This document shows, one piece after another, positions 8,062-17,172 of a DNA stretch of 64,000 bases. Where the stretch lies: assembly GCF_048323755.1 (NCBI RefSeq), contig NZ_JBLWFS010000017.1:25333-89332 (forward strand), given 5' to 3'. Within the stretch, counting starts at the first letter, position 1, and every line of letters starts with the position of its first letter. A program made the translations under genes and the position numbers. The stretch is from Alkalihalobacterium sp048323755. GTDB lineage: Bacteria > Bacillota > Bacilli > Bacillales > Bacillaceae_F. A model generated the notes under the pieces. The model saw only the letters and a program-made list of their open reading frames with translations, ran no database searches and was not told the origin of the DNA.

Positions 8062-9258
8062 ATGACTAGAACAACTGAAATTATTGAAAAGACGGAGAAA
8101 TATGGTGCCAAAAATTATCATCCGCTTCCGATTGTCATCGCCAAAGGTGAGGGTGTGTGGGTTGAAGACCCTGAAGGAACTCGCTTCATGGATATGTTAA
8201 GTGCGTACTCTGCATTAAACCAAGGGCATCGCCACCCGAAAATTATACAAGCATTAAAAGACCAAGCAGACCGAATTACGCTTACGTCACGTGCTTTTCA
8301 CAATGATAAATTAGGCGATTTTTATGAAAAAGTAACTGCACTAACACGAAAAGACATGGTTTTACCGATGAATACAGGTGCAGAGGCGGTAGAAACAGCT
8401 GTAAAAGCGGCAAGACGTTGGGCATACGATGTCAAAGGTGTGGAAGACAATCAAGCGGAAATTATCGTTTGTGAAGAAAATTTTCATGGCCGTACGATGA
8501 CCGCAGTATCGATGTCTTCTAGTGAGGAATATAAACGAGGTTTTGGCCCAATGCTTCCTGGAATAAAAGTAGTCCCTTACGGTGATTTAGAGGCCTTAAA
8601 AAATGCCATTTCAAAGAATACAGCGGCATTTATTGTTGAACCAATTCAAGGTGAAGCAGGGATTAATATTCCACCTGAAGGATTTTTATTAAAAGCTTAT
8701 GAACTTTGTAAACAAAAAAACGTATTATTTATCGCTGATGAAATACAAACAGGGTTAGGAAGAACGGGCAAATGGTTTGCGTGTGACTGGGAGAAGGTTG
8801 ACCCAGACATGTTTATATTAGGAAAGGCGCTGGGTGGTGGAGTTATGCCGATTTCGGCTGTTGCGGGTGATGAGAACGTACTAGGAGTATTCAATCCAGG
8901 TTCACACGGTTCAACATTTGGTGGAAATCCACTTGCATGTGCTACTGCAGTTGCATCTTTAGAAGTACTTGAAGAAGAAAACTTAGTTGAAAAGTCAGCA
9001 AATTTAGGTGCATATCTACTAAGTGAACTAAAAAAAATTGACCATCCTCATATTCATGAGGTGAGAGGAAGGGGATTATTTATTGGAATTGAATTAACGG
9101 TCCCTGCCAGACCTTATTGTGAAAAACTCAAAGAACTAGGACTGCTTTGCAAGGAAACCCATGAAAATGTCATCCGTTTCGCACCACCACTTGTGATTAC
9201 TCAAGAAGAATTAGATTGGGCACTTGAGCGGGTCCGCGCTGTTTTTAAAGCATCATAA
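8062..9258 (+). CDS. rocD: Ornithine aminotransferase
   Basis: 398 aa PLP enzyme that moves the delta-amino group of ornithine to 2-oxoglutarate, giving glutamate-5-semialdehyde. ATG at 8062 is chosen: GGAGG lies eight bases upstream, the length fits the family (about 400 aa), and a longer in-frame extension from 7930 would run through the SigL promoter. Class III aminotransferase marks: NTGAEAVETAVKAARRW, FHGRTMTAVSMSS, the IADEIQTGLGRTGK segment with the PLP-contacting Asp, and the PLP lysine in ILGKALGGG. It belongs to the arginine/ornithine route with the RocR-like activator; rocA and rocF are not in the window. Confidence 0.95.
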   Translation: MTRTTEIIEKTEKYGAKNYHPLPIVIAKGEGVWVEDPEGTRFMDMLSAYSALNQGHRHPKIIQALKDQADRITLTSRAFHNDKLGDFYEKVTALTRKDMVLPMNTGAEAVETAVKAARRWAYDVKGVEDNQAEIIVCEENFHGRTMTAVSMSSSEEYKRGFGPMLPGIKVVPYGDLEALKNAISKNTAAFIVEPIQGEAGINIPPEGFLLKAYELCKQKNVLFIADEIQTGLGRTGKWFACDWEKVDPDMFILGKALGGGVMPISAVAGDENVLGVFNPGSHGSTFGGNPLACATAVASLEVLEEENLVEKSANLGAYLLSELKKIDHPHIHEVRGRGLFIGIELTVPARPYCEKLKELGLLCKETHENVIRFAPPLVITQEELDWALERVRAVFKAS

Positions 9259-9278
9259 ACAAAATAAAATTAGATAAT

Positions 9279-9368
9279 GAAAAGCCGGCTAAAGGAAAAG
9301 TACTTTTGGAGTGGTAATGGTTAAATGTTTAATCATACTTCAAATCCTGACTTCAGCCGGCTTTTTGA
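9279..9368 (+). terminator. Terminator after rocD with a long loop
   Basis: AAAAGCCGGCT (9280-9290) pairs with AGCCGGCTTTTT (9355-9366). About 64 bases lie between the arms, which is long for an intrinsic terminator. It is still the only candidate before iadA. Confidence 0.6.
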
Positions 9369-9520
9369 CTTCCTAATTTATAAAAGGGAAGTTAAGGTTG
9401 CTTTATAAGTAGGTGCAAAACATACATAACCTAATTAAATCTTTGTAAAATAAAGAATAATATTGCAAAATAGAATTTATATACATAAATTTATACTCCA
9501 ATAACGAAAGGGTGGTACGG

Positions 9521-10690
9521 ATGATTAAGCTCATAAAAAATGGAACGGTGTATAGTCCTGAGTTTCAAGGAAAAAAAGATATTTTAATTGTGGATCGCCG
9601 AATAGGAGCAATGGATGACCACATCAATGTAGAAGGGCTTCCTAATGTAGAGGTACTGGACGCAGAAGGAAAACTTGTTGTTCCAGGGTTTATTGATAAC
9701 CATGTTCATATTATGGGAGGAGGCGGCGAAGGAAGTTATCGGACACGAACGCCGGAGCTTCAACTCTCAGATGCGATAAGAGGTGGAATTACGACTTTAG
9801 TGGGTGTCATTGGGACAGACGGAACAACACGAACGATGGCAAGTCTTGTGGCCAAAGCAAAAGGTTTAAAAGAAGAAGGGGTGTCCTGTTTTATTCAGAC
9901 AGGCTCTTACCAAGTCCCTGTTAAAACATTAACTGGCAGTGTTGAAGATGACATTATTTTAATAGAAGAAATCATCGGTGCTGGAGAAATTGCAATCGCT
10001 GATCACCGCTCTTCGCAACCTACATATGAGGAGTTAGCTAAGATAGCTTCTCAAGCGCGAGTCGCAGGAATGCTGTCTGGGAAAGCAGGAATTGTAAATG
10101 TCCATATTGGTGATAGCACTTCAAGGCTTTCTTTAATTGAAGAAGTTGTAGAAAAGACAGATATTCCAATCCGACAGTTTTTACCGACTCACATTAACCG
10201 GAATCGGAAGTTATTTGAGGCGGGAATTAACTATGCTAAAAACGGCGGGTATGTCGATTTCACAACGTCGAGTATTGAGAAAAAAGTGACGAAAGGTCAA
10301 GTGAAATGCAGTGAAGGTCTAAAAGAAATGCTGGATGCTGGAGTGCCGCTTGAACATATTACTTTTACTTCTGACGGACAAGCTAGTTTACCAGAGTTTG
10401 ATGAAAACGGAGTGTTTATCGGATTACAAGTCGGTAGAGTGACGTCATTATACAAAGAGGTCAAAGATGCAATTATTGACGAAAAAATAGAGGTGGAAAA
10501 AGCGATAAAGGTCATCACTTCGAATCCTGCTGATATATTAAAGTTTACTACGAAGGGTTATATTGAAGCAGGAAGGGATGCCGATCTCGTTTTCCTCGAT
10601 CAAGAAACGTATGACATAGAGTCCGTTATTGCTTTAGGGCAAAAGATGATGTGGGAAGGCGATGTCCTTGTGAAAGGGACATTTGAATAA
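9521..10690 (+). CDS. iadA: Isoaspartyl dipeptidase (beta-aspartyl-peptidase)
   Basis: 389 aa zinc amidohydrolase that cleaves isoaspartyl dipeptides formed by protein ageing. ATG at 9521 is preferred because AAAGGGTGG sits just upstream. Family marks: metal-binding DNHVHIMGGGGEGSYRTRTP, GGITTLVGVIGTDGTTR, an ADHRSSQPT segment with the conserved Ser/Arg, VHIGDS, PTHINRN with a metal ligand His, and TSDGQASLPEFD with the catalytic Asp. The length equals E. coli IadA (390 aa). It lies among amino-acid catabolic genes. Terminators separate it from rocD, so it is probably independently transcribed. Confidence 0.95.
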   Translation: MIKLIKNGTVYSPEFQGKKDILIVDRRIGAMDDHINVEGLPNVEVLDAEGKLVVPGFIDNHVHIMGGGGEGSYRTRTPELQLSDAIRGGITTLVGVIGTDGTTRTMASLVAKAKGLKEEGVSCFIQTGSYQVPVKTLTGSVEDDIILIEEIIGAGEIAIADHRSSQPTYEELAKIASQARVAGMLSGKAGIVNVHIGDSTSRLSLIEEVVEKTDIPIRQFLPTHINRNRKLFEAGINYAKNGGYVDFTTSSIEKKVTKGQVKCSEGLKEMLDAGVPLEHITFTSDGQASLPEFDENGVFIGLQVGRVTSLYKEVKDAIIDEKIEVEKAIKVITSNPADILKFTTKGYIEAGRDADLVFLDQETYDIESVIALGQKMMWEGDVLVKGTFE

Positions 10691-10788
10691 GTCTCAAGTA
10701 ATAAGAACCGGTAATTTAAATCTTGTTAGTACAGACAAAACGGAGTGCACTGGCACTCCGTTTCGTTTGTAGTTTCGTAGTGGGTGAT

Positions 10789-12192
10789 TTAGTTTCTACC
10801 ATGACTATTGCCATTGTTTTTAAGAAGAACTTTAAGTCCTTGCCCCATGTCAGATGCTAATACATAGTTTCTGTCTACAAATACGCCCCAAACGTTTGAA
10901 CCTTCTGGTGTGTAGCGAGCAATTTCTACAGGGTTACTAGGATCGGTAATATCAACGGCTAGAACACCACCTGAATAGTAAGATAAGTATAAAGTGTTTC
11001 CGTGAACTTTTGGATCATGGACAGTCTTAGCAAACGAAACAACAGGAGCAGAAAAATCATACGTTAAGTCTGTTTTAAATTCACTTAGTAATACTGGATT
11101 TGTCTTATCTTTAATATCAAAAATGCGTGTATAACCGTAGGCGCTTTCGTATCTTGCACCGTGTGGATTAGCGATTTCACGAGTTTCAATCAGAACAGTT
11201 CCACCTTTAGCAAGTGCTGCAGAGTGAGCTGCACCTTTTTGGTTGTCTGCATATTCTGTTCGTCCAAGGTAAACTGGATTTTCTGGATCTTTAATATTGA
11301 AAATCACTGTCCCTAAATCCCACATCGACACATAAGCATGTTGTGCGTTATTGTCGGTAATTACACTATGATTAAATACAGGGCGTGTTTTCCCGTCTGG
11401 AGATGCCCAGTGGTAACCGTTGAAATCTTCTGCGACTTCATCTAGCTCTCTTGGATCCCATTGCCATAATAATTCAGGTTCTGCTGGGTTAGTTACATCA
11501 ATAATTTGAAAGTCTTTCTGTTCTCCGTGAGTGTAATAGTCTGCATATGGATTTGAAGCTAGGACAAGAGCACGATTTCCTTGCGTTGTTAAGTAGAGCT
11601 CATGTGTCCCTGTAATTATTCGATCTAATTCATAAAAGCCTAAGCGCTCTGGGTTATAAGGGTCCGTTACATCATAAAGTAACACACCGCCGACACTGTT
11701 TGGTCTGTTAGCATTATTTCTAGAGGTTTGCTGTAAACTTACTGCTGCTAAGTCGCCTTTAAAATGTGGAGTATTAACAGATTTAACAATTACTTTTTCT
11801 TGCCAAGTATTTGGAATCTCATCTGCAAAAACTGCGACTTCAACTGGATTTGAAGGGTCTTTTAGGTCAAAGACTCTTACGCCACCGTTCGCGCCATTTG
11901 CCGTATGGGTGCCAGTATAAGCAAAGCCTTTATGGGCATAGACATCCGCCATATTATTTTGAACTCCATTTTTTACTTCAATTTGTACGGCAGCAGCTTC
12001 TCTTAGGAACGAGAGGTTTTTCTCTCCTGTCATGGAATGGGTTAAAGTTTGAATTGCATCATGATCAAATACATAAGCTTCTTTTGAAACGCCTTCTTCC
12101 AGCGCATCATGTGCAAATACAACAGGAGAAAATGCTGAGAATGCGAGGACTCCTGCCAGTGTAGTATTAATAAATAATTTCTTTTTGTTCAA
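10789..12192 (-). CDS. Secreted LVIVD-repeat (beta-propeller-like) protein
   Basis: 467 aa from TTG at 12192, chosen because GGAGGT lies seven bases upstream; a longer frame begins inside that site. The signal peptide (KKKLFINTTLAGVLAFSAF, ending near VVFAHD) predicts export. The body holds about six repeats of the form VRVFDLKDPSNPVEVA, LLYDVTDPYNPERLG, QIIDVTNPAEPELLW, VIFNIKDPENPVYLG, RIFDIKDKTNPVLLS and LAVDITDPSNPVEIA. These match LVIVD repeats, thought to form a beta-propeller. The function of this family is unknown. It stands alone, divergent from adeR. Confidence 0.85.
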   Translation of the reverse strand: MNKKKLFINTTLAGVLAFSAFSPVVFAHDALEEGVSKEAYVFDHDAIQTLTHSMTGEKNLSFLREAAAVQIEVKNGVQNNMADVYAHKGFAYTGTHTANGANGGVRVFDLKDPSNPVEVAVFADEIPNTWQEKVIVKSVNTPHFKGDLAAVSLQQTSRNNANRPNSVGGVLLYDVTDPYNPERLGFYELDRIITGTHELYLTTQGNRALVLASNPYADYYTHGEQKDFQIIDVTNPAEPELLWQWDPRELDEVAEDFNGYHWASPDGKTRPVFNHSVITDNNAQHAYVSMWDLGTVIFNIKDPENPVYLGRTEYADNQKGAAHSAALAKGGTVLIETREIANPHGARYESAYGYTRIFDIKDKTNPVLLSEFKTDLTYDFSAPVVSFAKTVHDPKVHGNTLYLSYYSGGVLAVDITDPSNPVEIARYTPEGSNVWGVFVDRNYVLASDMGQGLKVLLKNNGNSHGRN

Positions 12193-12633
12193 ACGAACGA
12201 CCTCCAATTATTTGAATTTTATTACATTTCAGATTATATCTATATTTTATCTTGTTCACTATATTTAACGTTCTTGGTATTTCGACAGTCGAAATTTTAT
12301 AGTAGATTAGTAGCGGGACGTGGTTATTTAAAGAGGTTTGTTCAATATATTGAATTTATATAAATGCGATAAAAGTATTGTGAGAAAATCTACTTTTTCT
12401 CGTGAAAGTTAGTTCAATTATCATGTTAAAAAAAGTAAGTACTATCAATTTAGTGTAAAAGTAGGGTTTTTATAAGATTTTATAAAAAAAGTGAAAAATC
12501 AGCTCTATATATAACATTTTTTGAAGGATTTAACTGCAATATATTGCCGCTTTTGAAACGGTTTTTCTAGTTACGAGATCAAAAATTCGGTACAATAAGA
12601 GGAGTAGAAGACGGAGAAGCAAGGGGATTAAAT
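12193..12633. other. Divergent intergenic region
   Basis: About 440 AT-rich bases between the LVIVD gene (minus) and adeR (plus). TATAAT-like hexamers occur on both strands, but none has a convincing -35. A sequence near 12552 (TTTGAAACGG followed by TTTTTC) resembles a cre site but is one base short of the consensus spacing, so it is not called. Confidence 0.4.
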
Positions 12634-13881
12634 ATGAGTGATTACAACTCAAAAAAAAATGAATTTAAAGTTGCGTTCAGTAACTTACAGGAAGTCGTTG
12701 ATAAAATTAGTGAACTGCTTCATTGTCCTGTGACACTTGAAGATGAGACCCATCGGTTAATAACGTACAGTAAACACGATATTCATACAGATCCAGCAAG
12801 GCTAGAAACGATCATTAGTCGTCAAGTCCCCTTTAAAGTAACACAACGGTTGTGGAAGCAAGGAATCATTCAGAAATTAAATGAGAGTAATCAACCTTTA
12901 CGAATAAAAGCAATTGAAGATATCGGCTTAGGAAATCGAGTCGCCATCTCTATTCGACAAAAAGACGATGTTTTAGGATATATTTGGGTTATAGAGATGG
13001 AAAATACGATCGATGAAGCTGGGTTTGACCTGCTAACGGTGGCAGCCGAAACTTTGCGAGTGTTTTTAATTAAACATCGCTTACAACAACGGAAGGAAAC
13101 AGAGGGACAGCAACGTTTCTTTTGGAGGTTACTAAATAACAGTTACCCAAAAAGAGAGGACATTATCGAAGGATTTAATAAACTGCAAGTAGATATCCCA
13201 GACCGCTTTGCTATTGCCAGCTTCCGATTTTCAACTAGGATTACTTCTAGACAAGAACAGCAATTTATTACGTATCTCCATGCCAATCAGGATTTGGAAT
13301 TGGTATTTTATTATATTGACCAATATGATTTTACACTTTTCCTCTCACCTAAACATCGACAGATTACGTTACAAAAGCTACCTATTATAATAGAAGATAT
13401 TGTTACTTCTTTTAGTGGAAAAGAAAAAGGCCCCATTCAAGTAATAGGTGGGTGCAGTCAGTTATATACAAAAATAGAGCGAATCGATAAAGCCTACCGT
13501 GAAGCACTTACTGTCATAGATTTGAAAGAAACATATGCAGGTGAGTTAACATCGACTTATGGTTATTGGGAATTGGGTGTTTTTAAATACCTGGATATTA
13601 TGATTGAGAGAAAAGCAGAAGACAGTATTGATTGTTTTCCGATTTCGTTCTTAACTGAGTATGATGAAAAAAATCAAACGAATTTATTGGAAACATTAGA
13701 AGTGTTTTTGAATATGGATGGGAATGTAAATGAAGCGTCTAAAGAACTGCATGTACACCCCAATACGTTAAACTATCGAATGAAAAGAATTGTGGAGTTA
13801 ACAGGAATAAAACTGAAAGATCCTAAATTAAAGCTGGATTTATACTTAGAGTTTAAAATAAGAAGGTGGATGGGCAAGTAA
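12634..13881 (+). CDS. adeR: PucR-family regulator, AdeR-like activator of ald
   Basis: 415 aa transcription factor with a PucR-type C-terminal helix-turn-helix (GNVNEASKELHVHPNTLNYRMKR split over residues about 365-390), preceded by a GGDEF-like middle region typical of CdaR/PucR proteins and an N-terminal GAF-like region. It lies immediately upstream of ald on the same strand. In B. subtilis the PucR-family AdeR (YukF) sits next to ald and activates it in response to alanine. The same arrangement here supports AdeR. Its ribosome binding site is weak (AAGGGG). Confidence 0.85.
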   Translation: MSDYNSKKNEFKVAFSNLQEVVDKISELLHCPVTLEDETHRLITYSKHDIHTDPARLETIISRQVPFKVTQRLWKQGIIQKLNESNQPLRIKAIEDIGLGNRVAISIRQKDDVLGYIWVIEMENTIDEAGFDLLTVAAETLRVFLIKHRLQQRKETEGQQRFFWRLLNNSYPKREDIIEGFNKLQVDIPDRFAIASFRFSTRITSRQEQQFITYLHANQDLELVFYYIDQYDFTLFLSPKHRQITLQKLPIIIEDIVTSFSGKEKGPIQVIGGCSQLYTKIERIDKAYREALTVIDLKETYAGELTSTYGYWELGVFKYLDIMIERKAEDSIDCFPISFLTEYDEKNQTNLLETLEVFLNMDGNVNEASKELHVHPNTLNYRMKRIVELTGIKLKDPKLKLDLYLEFKIRRWMGK

Positions 13882-13995
13882 CTTTGTAAAAATACACAAA
13901 GACACTTGCTCTTTTTTTAGGAGTTTAACAAAGCCGGAAATCTTTATAATCTATATACTGTAATTAAAGTAATTAGTTTATAGGAGGCATGTCCA

Positions 13996-15123
13996 ATGAT
14001 TATCGGCGTTCCTACAGAGATCAAAAATAATGAAAACCGCGTTGCACTTACGCCAGCAGGTGTTGTGGCCCTAACTAACGCAGGTCATCAAGTATTAATT
14101 CAAGACCAAGCGGGAGTTGGCAGCGGATTTACAAACGAAGATTATACAGCAGCAGGCGCGCAAATTATTGCTTCTGCCAAAGAGGTCTGGAACCAAGCTG
14201 AAATGGTTATGAAAGTGAAGGAACCCCTTCCATCAGAGTACGAATACTTCCGTAAAGGATTAATTTTATTCACATACTTGCATTTAGCTGCAGAACCAAG
14301 TCTAGCTCAAGCATTAGTTGAAAAAGAAGTTACAGCTATTGCTTACGAAACAGTTGAAGTGAACCGTACTCTTCCATTACTGACTCCAATGAGTGAAGTA
14401 GCGGGACGTATGGCTGCGCAAATTGGTGCTCAATTCCTTGAAAAACCTAAAGGTGGAAAAGGGATTTTACTATCAGGTATTCCTGGTGTGAAAAGAGGAA
14501 AAGTTACCATCATTGGCGGCGGTGTTGTTGGTACAAATGCTGCGAAAATTGCAATCGGTTTAGGTGCAGAAGTAACAATGATCGACTTAAGCCCTGAGCG
14601 TTTACGTCAACTAGATGATATTTTTGGAAACTCTATTCAAACATTAATTTCGAATCCATTAAATATAGCTGAAGCAGTAAAAGAAAGTGATCTCGTTATT
14701 GGAGCTGTTCTTATTCCAGGAGCTAAGGCACCAAAGCTTGTCACTGAAGAAATGATCCAATCGATGACAACAGGTTCGGTTGTTGTTGATGTTGCGATCG
14801 ACCAAGGTGGTATTATCGAAACGGTTGACCAAATTACAACTCACGATAATCCAACGTATGTTAAGCATGGTGTTGTTCATTATGCAGTTGCTAATATGCC
14901 AGGTGCTGTTCCGCGTACATCTACGATCGGATTAACGAATGTTACAGTTCCTTATGCATTACAAATTGCTAATAAAGGTGTACAAAAAGCGATCACTGAT
15001 AACACAGCATTAAAATTAGGTGTTAATGCTGCAAATGGTGCAATCACATATGAAGCAGTAGCTAAAGCTTTAGATATGTCGTATGTATCAGTAGAACAAG
15101 CAATAACTGGAGTTACTGCATAA
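13996..15123 (+). CDS. ald: Alanine dehydrogenase
   Basis: 375 aa NAD-dependent enzyme that converts alanine to pyruvate and ammonium, needed for alanine use and normal sporulation in Bacillus. It has a strong AGGAGG site. Family marks: GVPTEIKNNENRVALTPAGV at the N-terminus, MKVKEPLPSEY with the substrate lysine, the Rossmann motif KVTIIGGGVVGTNAAKIA, and DVAIDQGGIIET. The length matches B. subtilis Ald (378 aa). It is preceded by its likely activator and followed by an intrinsic terminator, forming a self-contained alanine catabolic unit. Confidence 0.97.
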   Translation: MIIGVPTEIKNNENRVALTPAGVVALTNAGHQVLIQDQAGVGSGFTNEDYTAAGAQIIASAKEVWNQAEMVMKVKEPLPSEYEYFRKGLILFTYLHLAAEPSLAQALVEKEVTAIAYETVEVNRTLPLLTPMSEVAGRMAAQIGAQFLEKPKGGKGILLSGIPGVKRGKVTIIGGGVVGTNAAKIAIGLGAEVTMIDLSPERLRQLDDIFGNSIQTLISNPLNIAEAVKESDLVIGAVLIPGAKAPKLVTEEMIQSMTTGSVVVDVAIDQGGIIETVDQITTHDNPTYVKHGVVHYAVANMPGAVPRTSTIGLTNVTVPYALQIANKGVQKAITDNTALKLGVNAANGAITYEAVAKALDMSYVSVEQAITGVTA

Positions 15124-15160
15124 TTCAAACGTTTTCCCCAAAAATGTTTAATTATATATA

Positions 15161-15204
15161 GAAAAAGAGGAAAAGCCATATTGGTTTTTCCTCTTTTTAT
15201 TTTA
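15161..15204 (+). terminator. Terminator after ald
   Basis: GAAAAAGAGGAAAAGCC and GGTTTTTCCTCTTTTTA form a long stem around a five-base loop, ending in a T-run. Confidence 0.85.
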
Positions 15205-15292
15205 GCGCTGTTAAATCAACGGAGATCAACAGTATAATTTAACAGCGTTATTATAAAACGGTCCAATAGTAACAAAGTTTATGACATCAGCC
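15205..15292. repeat. MITE-like element, right-half copy
   Basis: The right terminal segment (ACGGTCCAATAGTAACAAAG then TTTATGACATCAGCC, ending at 15292) matches the right ends of the copies at 22462-22579 and 39511-39689. It is preceded by an internal inverted repeat, CGCTGTTAAAT/ATTTAACAGCG, that corresponds in place to the internal stem of the 39.5-kb copy. The left terminal repeat is absent, so this is a truncated copy. Confidence 0.65.
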
Positions 15293-15446
15293 TTTTACAA
15301 TATTAAGCTTATGTAATTTACAAATCTAAAGCAATATTCATGTTAAATTAATATGCTCTTAATATATATTTGTTATCTTTTACTAATATACACTGAGCAT
15401 TAAACATGTTTGAAAAGAATGTAAATGAACACTCCGGGAGGCACCG

Positions 15447-16265
15447 ATGAAAGATTACAAAATATTTTTCTTTCATTTAGATAGTTTGATAGTAACAAAT
15501 CATGTAACATTTCCATACACAAACGAAGTCATCCACTTATTGAAGAAACAAAGTAAAAAAGTATATTTTTTAACGAACCAACTAGACCGCGTCACATCCA
15601 TAAAAAAACAATTGGAATCATTCGGTTTAAAAGTGGCTCTAAATCAAATCATTACTCCGATGCACGCTATACAAGATTACTTTAGTGATAGAATTAAAAT
15701 GGTCAGTTTGTTTATTGTAGGTTCCGATATCATAAAAGAAGAAATGCGTAAAAAAGGAAGTCATATTTTAGCTTCTTCGACCGAGAAAACAAAGGGAGAG
15801 GTTTATGTTATTCTTTCGTTGACAAATACTTTAGAAATAGAAGAATTACAAGATGCGTTTTCTCTTTTACAACGAGGAGCGAAGCTGATTATGTTAAATC
15901 CTAATTTAAATGGCCCTATCCTAAATGAAATTTTATTAGAATCAGGGTCAATAGGAAGAGTCTTTACGAGTGAGCAACCGATTAGTAGATTGAACATAAA
16001 TGTAATGGGGAAACGATCGATTTGGATGCAACAAGTGTTATTAAAGTTGCTTCATCATCAATACGGTCAAGCTGTAATGGTTAGTCATTCATTTACTAGT
16101 CATGTGGCGATAGGTCAAGCTCTAGGAATCGATACAGTTTTACTCACAGGTGACCAAACGCAAGAAGAAGTATTAAACGTAAAGCAAAAACCAACCTATA
16201 CGTTTTCAAGCTTGGAAGAATTTTATGACGAACTAAAAGGTAAGGAATTGGTAGAGGATCAATAA
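15447..16265 (+). CDS. HAD-superfamily (NagD-like) protein lacking catalytic acids
   Basis: 272 aa protein with the layout of class IIA HAD phosphatases (NagD/YutF): motif II YFLTN, a cap region, and a C-terminal GQALGIDTVLLTGD tail typical of the family. Motif I, normally DxD, reads FFFHLDSL, so the nucleophile Asp is His10. The C-terminal acidic motif, normally GDNxxTD, reads SHSFTSH and has no acids. It is therefore probably not a phosphatase. It is 119 bases upstream of a glycerophosphodiesterase on the same strand and may share its transcript. A GGGAGGCACC ribosome binding site supports expression. Confidence 0.8.
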   Translation: MKDYKIFFFHLDSLIVTNHVTFPYTNEVIHLLKKQSKKVYFLTNQLDRVTSIKKQLESFGLKVALNQIITPMHAIQDYFSDRIKMVSLFIVGSDIIKEEMRKKGSHILASSTEKTKGEVYVILSLTNTLEIEELQDAFSLLQRGAKLIMLNPNLNGPILNEILLESGSIGRVFTSEQPISRLNINVMGKRSIWMQQVLLKLLHHQYGQAVMVSHSFTSHVAIGQALGIDTVLLTGDQTQEEVLNVKQKPTYTFSSLEEFYDELKGKELVEDQ

Positions 16266-16384
16266 ATTTTGAAGTTTGAAAGAGGAATAAAGTGGTTATT
16301 TACGAATAGCTATAACAAATATAAGACAGATGTACAAGATAAAGTTTACTAGTGGCTGCAGTATTAATGAAAGAAGGGGTAAGA

Positions 16385-17125
16385 ATGAAAAAGGTACAAA
16401 CGGAAGTTTTTGCACACCGGGGATTGTCTGGTCTTTATCCTGAAAACACGATGGTTGCTTTCAAAGCAGCGGCAAAGTTGCCTATTGATGGGATTGAATT
16501 AGATGTACAATTAACGAAAGATAATGTGCCTGTCATTATTCATGATGTGACGTTGGAGCGAACAACAGAAGGACAAGGGATGGTACGTGATCATACACTA
16601 GAACAATTGATGACATACAGTGCTGGAGCTTGGTACAGTGAACAATTTCGTCAGGAGAAAATTCCAACTTTAGAGGAAGTATTAATCTGGGCAAAGAATT
16701 ATGCTTTCAAGCTTAATTTAGAGTTAAAGTGTCCATCTTGGGAACGGAAAGAAATGTGGGGAGCTGTTAAGAGTTTAATCCATCGCCATGGTATGAGTGA
16801 TCGCATTCTGATTTCTTCTTTTGATCATGTGTTAATTGCCAGTATAGAAAAAGAGGAAACACCAGTAGAGACGGCGGTTATTGTTGTTGCTGGATTGTTC
16901 CAACCGCTGTCTTATATCCAATCAACAGGTACAAGAGGATTTCATTACTTTTTTCCAATGATGCTAGATGGTGAGATAAAGCCCCTGATGGAAGCAGGCA
17001 TTTCAGTGAGGTCTTATACGATTAATGATAAACAAATGATGAAACAAGCCTTTCAAAGTCGAGTGACTGGAATATTTACAGACTATCCACATGTTGCTCT
17101 TCAAATTAGAGAAGAAATACAATAA
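16385..17125 (+). CDS. Cytoplasmic glycerophosphodiester phosphodiesterase
   Basis: 246 aa GDPD enzyme that hydrolyses glycerophosphodiesters to glycerol-3-phosphate and an alcohol. ATG at 16385 is chosen for its GAAGGGG site and because the product then begins directly before the catalytic barrel. Catalytic residues: FAHRGLSGLYPENT (general-base His), DGIELDVQLTKD (metal ligands) and IIHDVTLERTT (second His). The C-terminal SYTINDKQMMKQAF and GIFTDYPHVALQ are typical. There is no signal peptide, unlike the two other GDPD proteins in this window, so it acts on imported or internal substrates. Confidence 0.93.
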   Translation: MKKVQTEVFAHRGLSGLYPENTMVAFKAAAKLPIDGIELDVQLTKDNVPVIIHDVTLERTTEGQGMVRDHTLEQLMTYSAGAWYSEQFRQEKIPTLEEVLIWAKNYAFKLNLELKCPSWERKEMWGAVKSLIHRHGMSDRILISSFDHVLIASIEKEETPVETAVIVVAGLFQPLSYIQSTGTRGFHYFFPMMLDGEIKPLMEAGISVRSYTINDKQMMKQAFQSRVTGIFTDYPHVALQIREEIQ

Positions 17126-17130
17126 TCACG

Positions 17131-17170
17131 AGGGCTAAACCATACTTTGATATTGGTTTAGCCTTTATAA
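17131..17170. terminator. Terminator after the GDPD gene
   Basis: GGCTAAACCA and TGGTTTAGCC form a stem around an 11-base loop, followed by a short T-rich tract. It lies between two convergent genes. Confidence 0.7.
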
Positions 17171-17172
17171 TT

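Noticed and set aside
11811..12164. 117-codon plus-strand frame
   Set aside because: Antisense shadow of the LVIVD protein gene, with no start signal and Leu/His/Arg-rich nonsense composition.
12550..12566. Possible cre site upstream of adeR
   Set aside because: TTTGAAACGG followed by TTTTTC is one base short between the TG and the central CG, so it does not fit WTGNNARCGNWWWCAW.
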